From Acetofilamentum sp. (GTDB lineage: Bacteria; Bacteroidota; Bacteroidia; Bacteroidales; JAFGUD01), in the NCBI GenBank assembly GCA_020722645.1, contig DYKL01000066.1:6971-12885 (forward strand): a DNA stretch of 5,915 nt, written 5' to 3'. The translations under genes and the position numbers were made by a program. Shown piece by piece: positions 5,847 through 5,915 of this stretch (position 1 is its first letter; every line of letters begins with the position of its first letter). Below the pieces are notes generated by a model. It saw nothing but the letters and a program-made list of their open reading frames with translations. It had not been told where the DNA came from and did not search any database.

Positions 5847-5915
5847 TTTTTTTAATTTTACCCAGCAATTCCTGAACAAAAATAAATTAAATAATTGAAA
5901 ATCACAACAAAAAAA

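Noticed and set aside
5814..5915. A minus-strand open reading frame running in from the right edge and ending near 5813
   Set aside because: Its translation is Phe-, Ile- and Leu-rich with no recognisable motif, runs through the predicted promoter, and another frame is also open to about 5860, so neither can be claimed as the end of a gene.

Overview
This is an AT-rich window that looks like chromosomal DNA of a member of the Bacteroidota. Four observations support this. The ribose-phosphate pyrophosphokinase has the Bacteroidota-style sequence and a C-terminal ending of the type SIS-x-x-(F/Y)-I. There is a small lipoprotein with a lipocalin-like fold signature. Three genes have upstream boxes that fit the Bacteroidota promoter pattern TAnnTTTG. 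None of the starts has a Shine-Dalgarno sequence; the starts are preceded by A-rich or AT-rich leaders instead. I cannot name a genus.

Layout, left to right. Positions 1-261 hold no convincing gene. They contain a strong plus-strand intrinsic terminator (162-202), which probably ends a transcript coming from the left or a small RNA, followed by the likely promoter of a plus-strand lipoprotein gene (262-642). That gene is convergent with prs (649-1587, minus), with only 6 bases between the stop codons and no terminator there. A 215-base intergenic region (1588-1802) carries the prs promoter, two A/T tracts, a weak dyad, and a clear minus-strand terminator (1753-1782). To its right is a two-gene minus-strand unit. 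A 925-residue membrane sensor (3018-5795; Cache, GAF and two PAS domains, GTG start) comes first, and a PLP-dependent methionine gamma-lyase-like enzyme (1803-3005) follows 12 bases later. The unit has a good promoter upstream of the sensor (5815-5846) and the terminator after the lyase. Positions 5796-5915 hold that promoter and no recognisable gene.

How the genes relate. prs supplies PRPP for nucleotide, histidine and tryptophan synthesis and is an ordinary housekeeping gene. The sensor and the lyase are probably co-transcribed. The sensor has an extracytoplasmic ligand-binding region and a long cytoplasmic signalling stem but no kinase, cyclase or methyl-accepting output domain. The lyase closely resembles, as I recall them, the plant-type methionine gamma-lyases. 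The pairing suggests, without proving it, that an outside signal is linked to sulfur amino acid breakdown.

I found no mobile element, CRISPR array, tRNA or rRNA. The most interesting points are the output-less, cysteine-free sensor next to the lyase, the N-S-T in place of N-P-T in the lyase, and an identical 16-base A-tract string placed just upstream of the -33 box in both the prs and sensor promoters.
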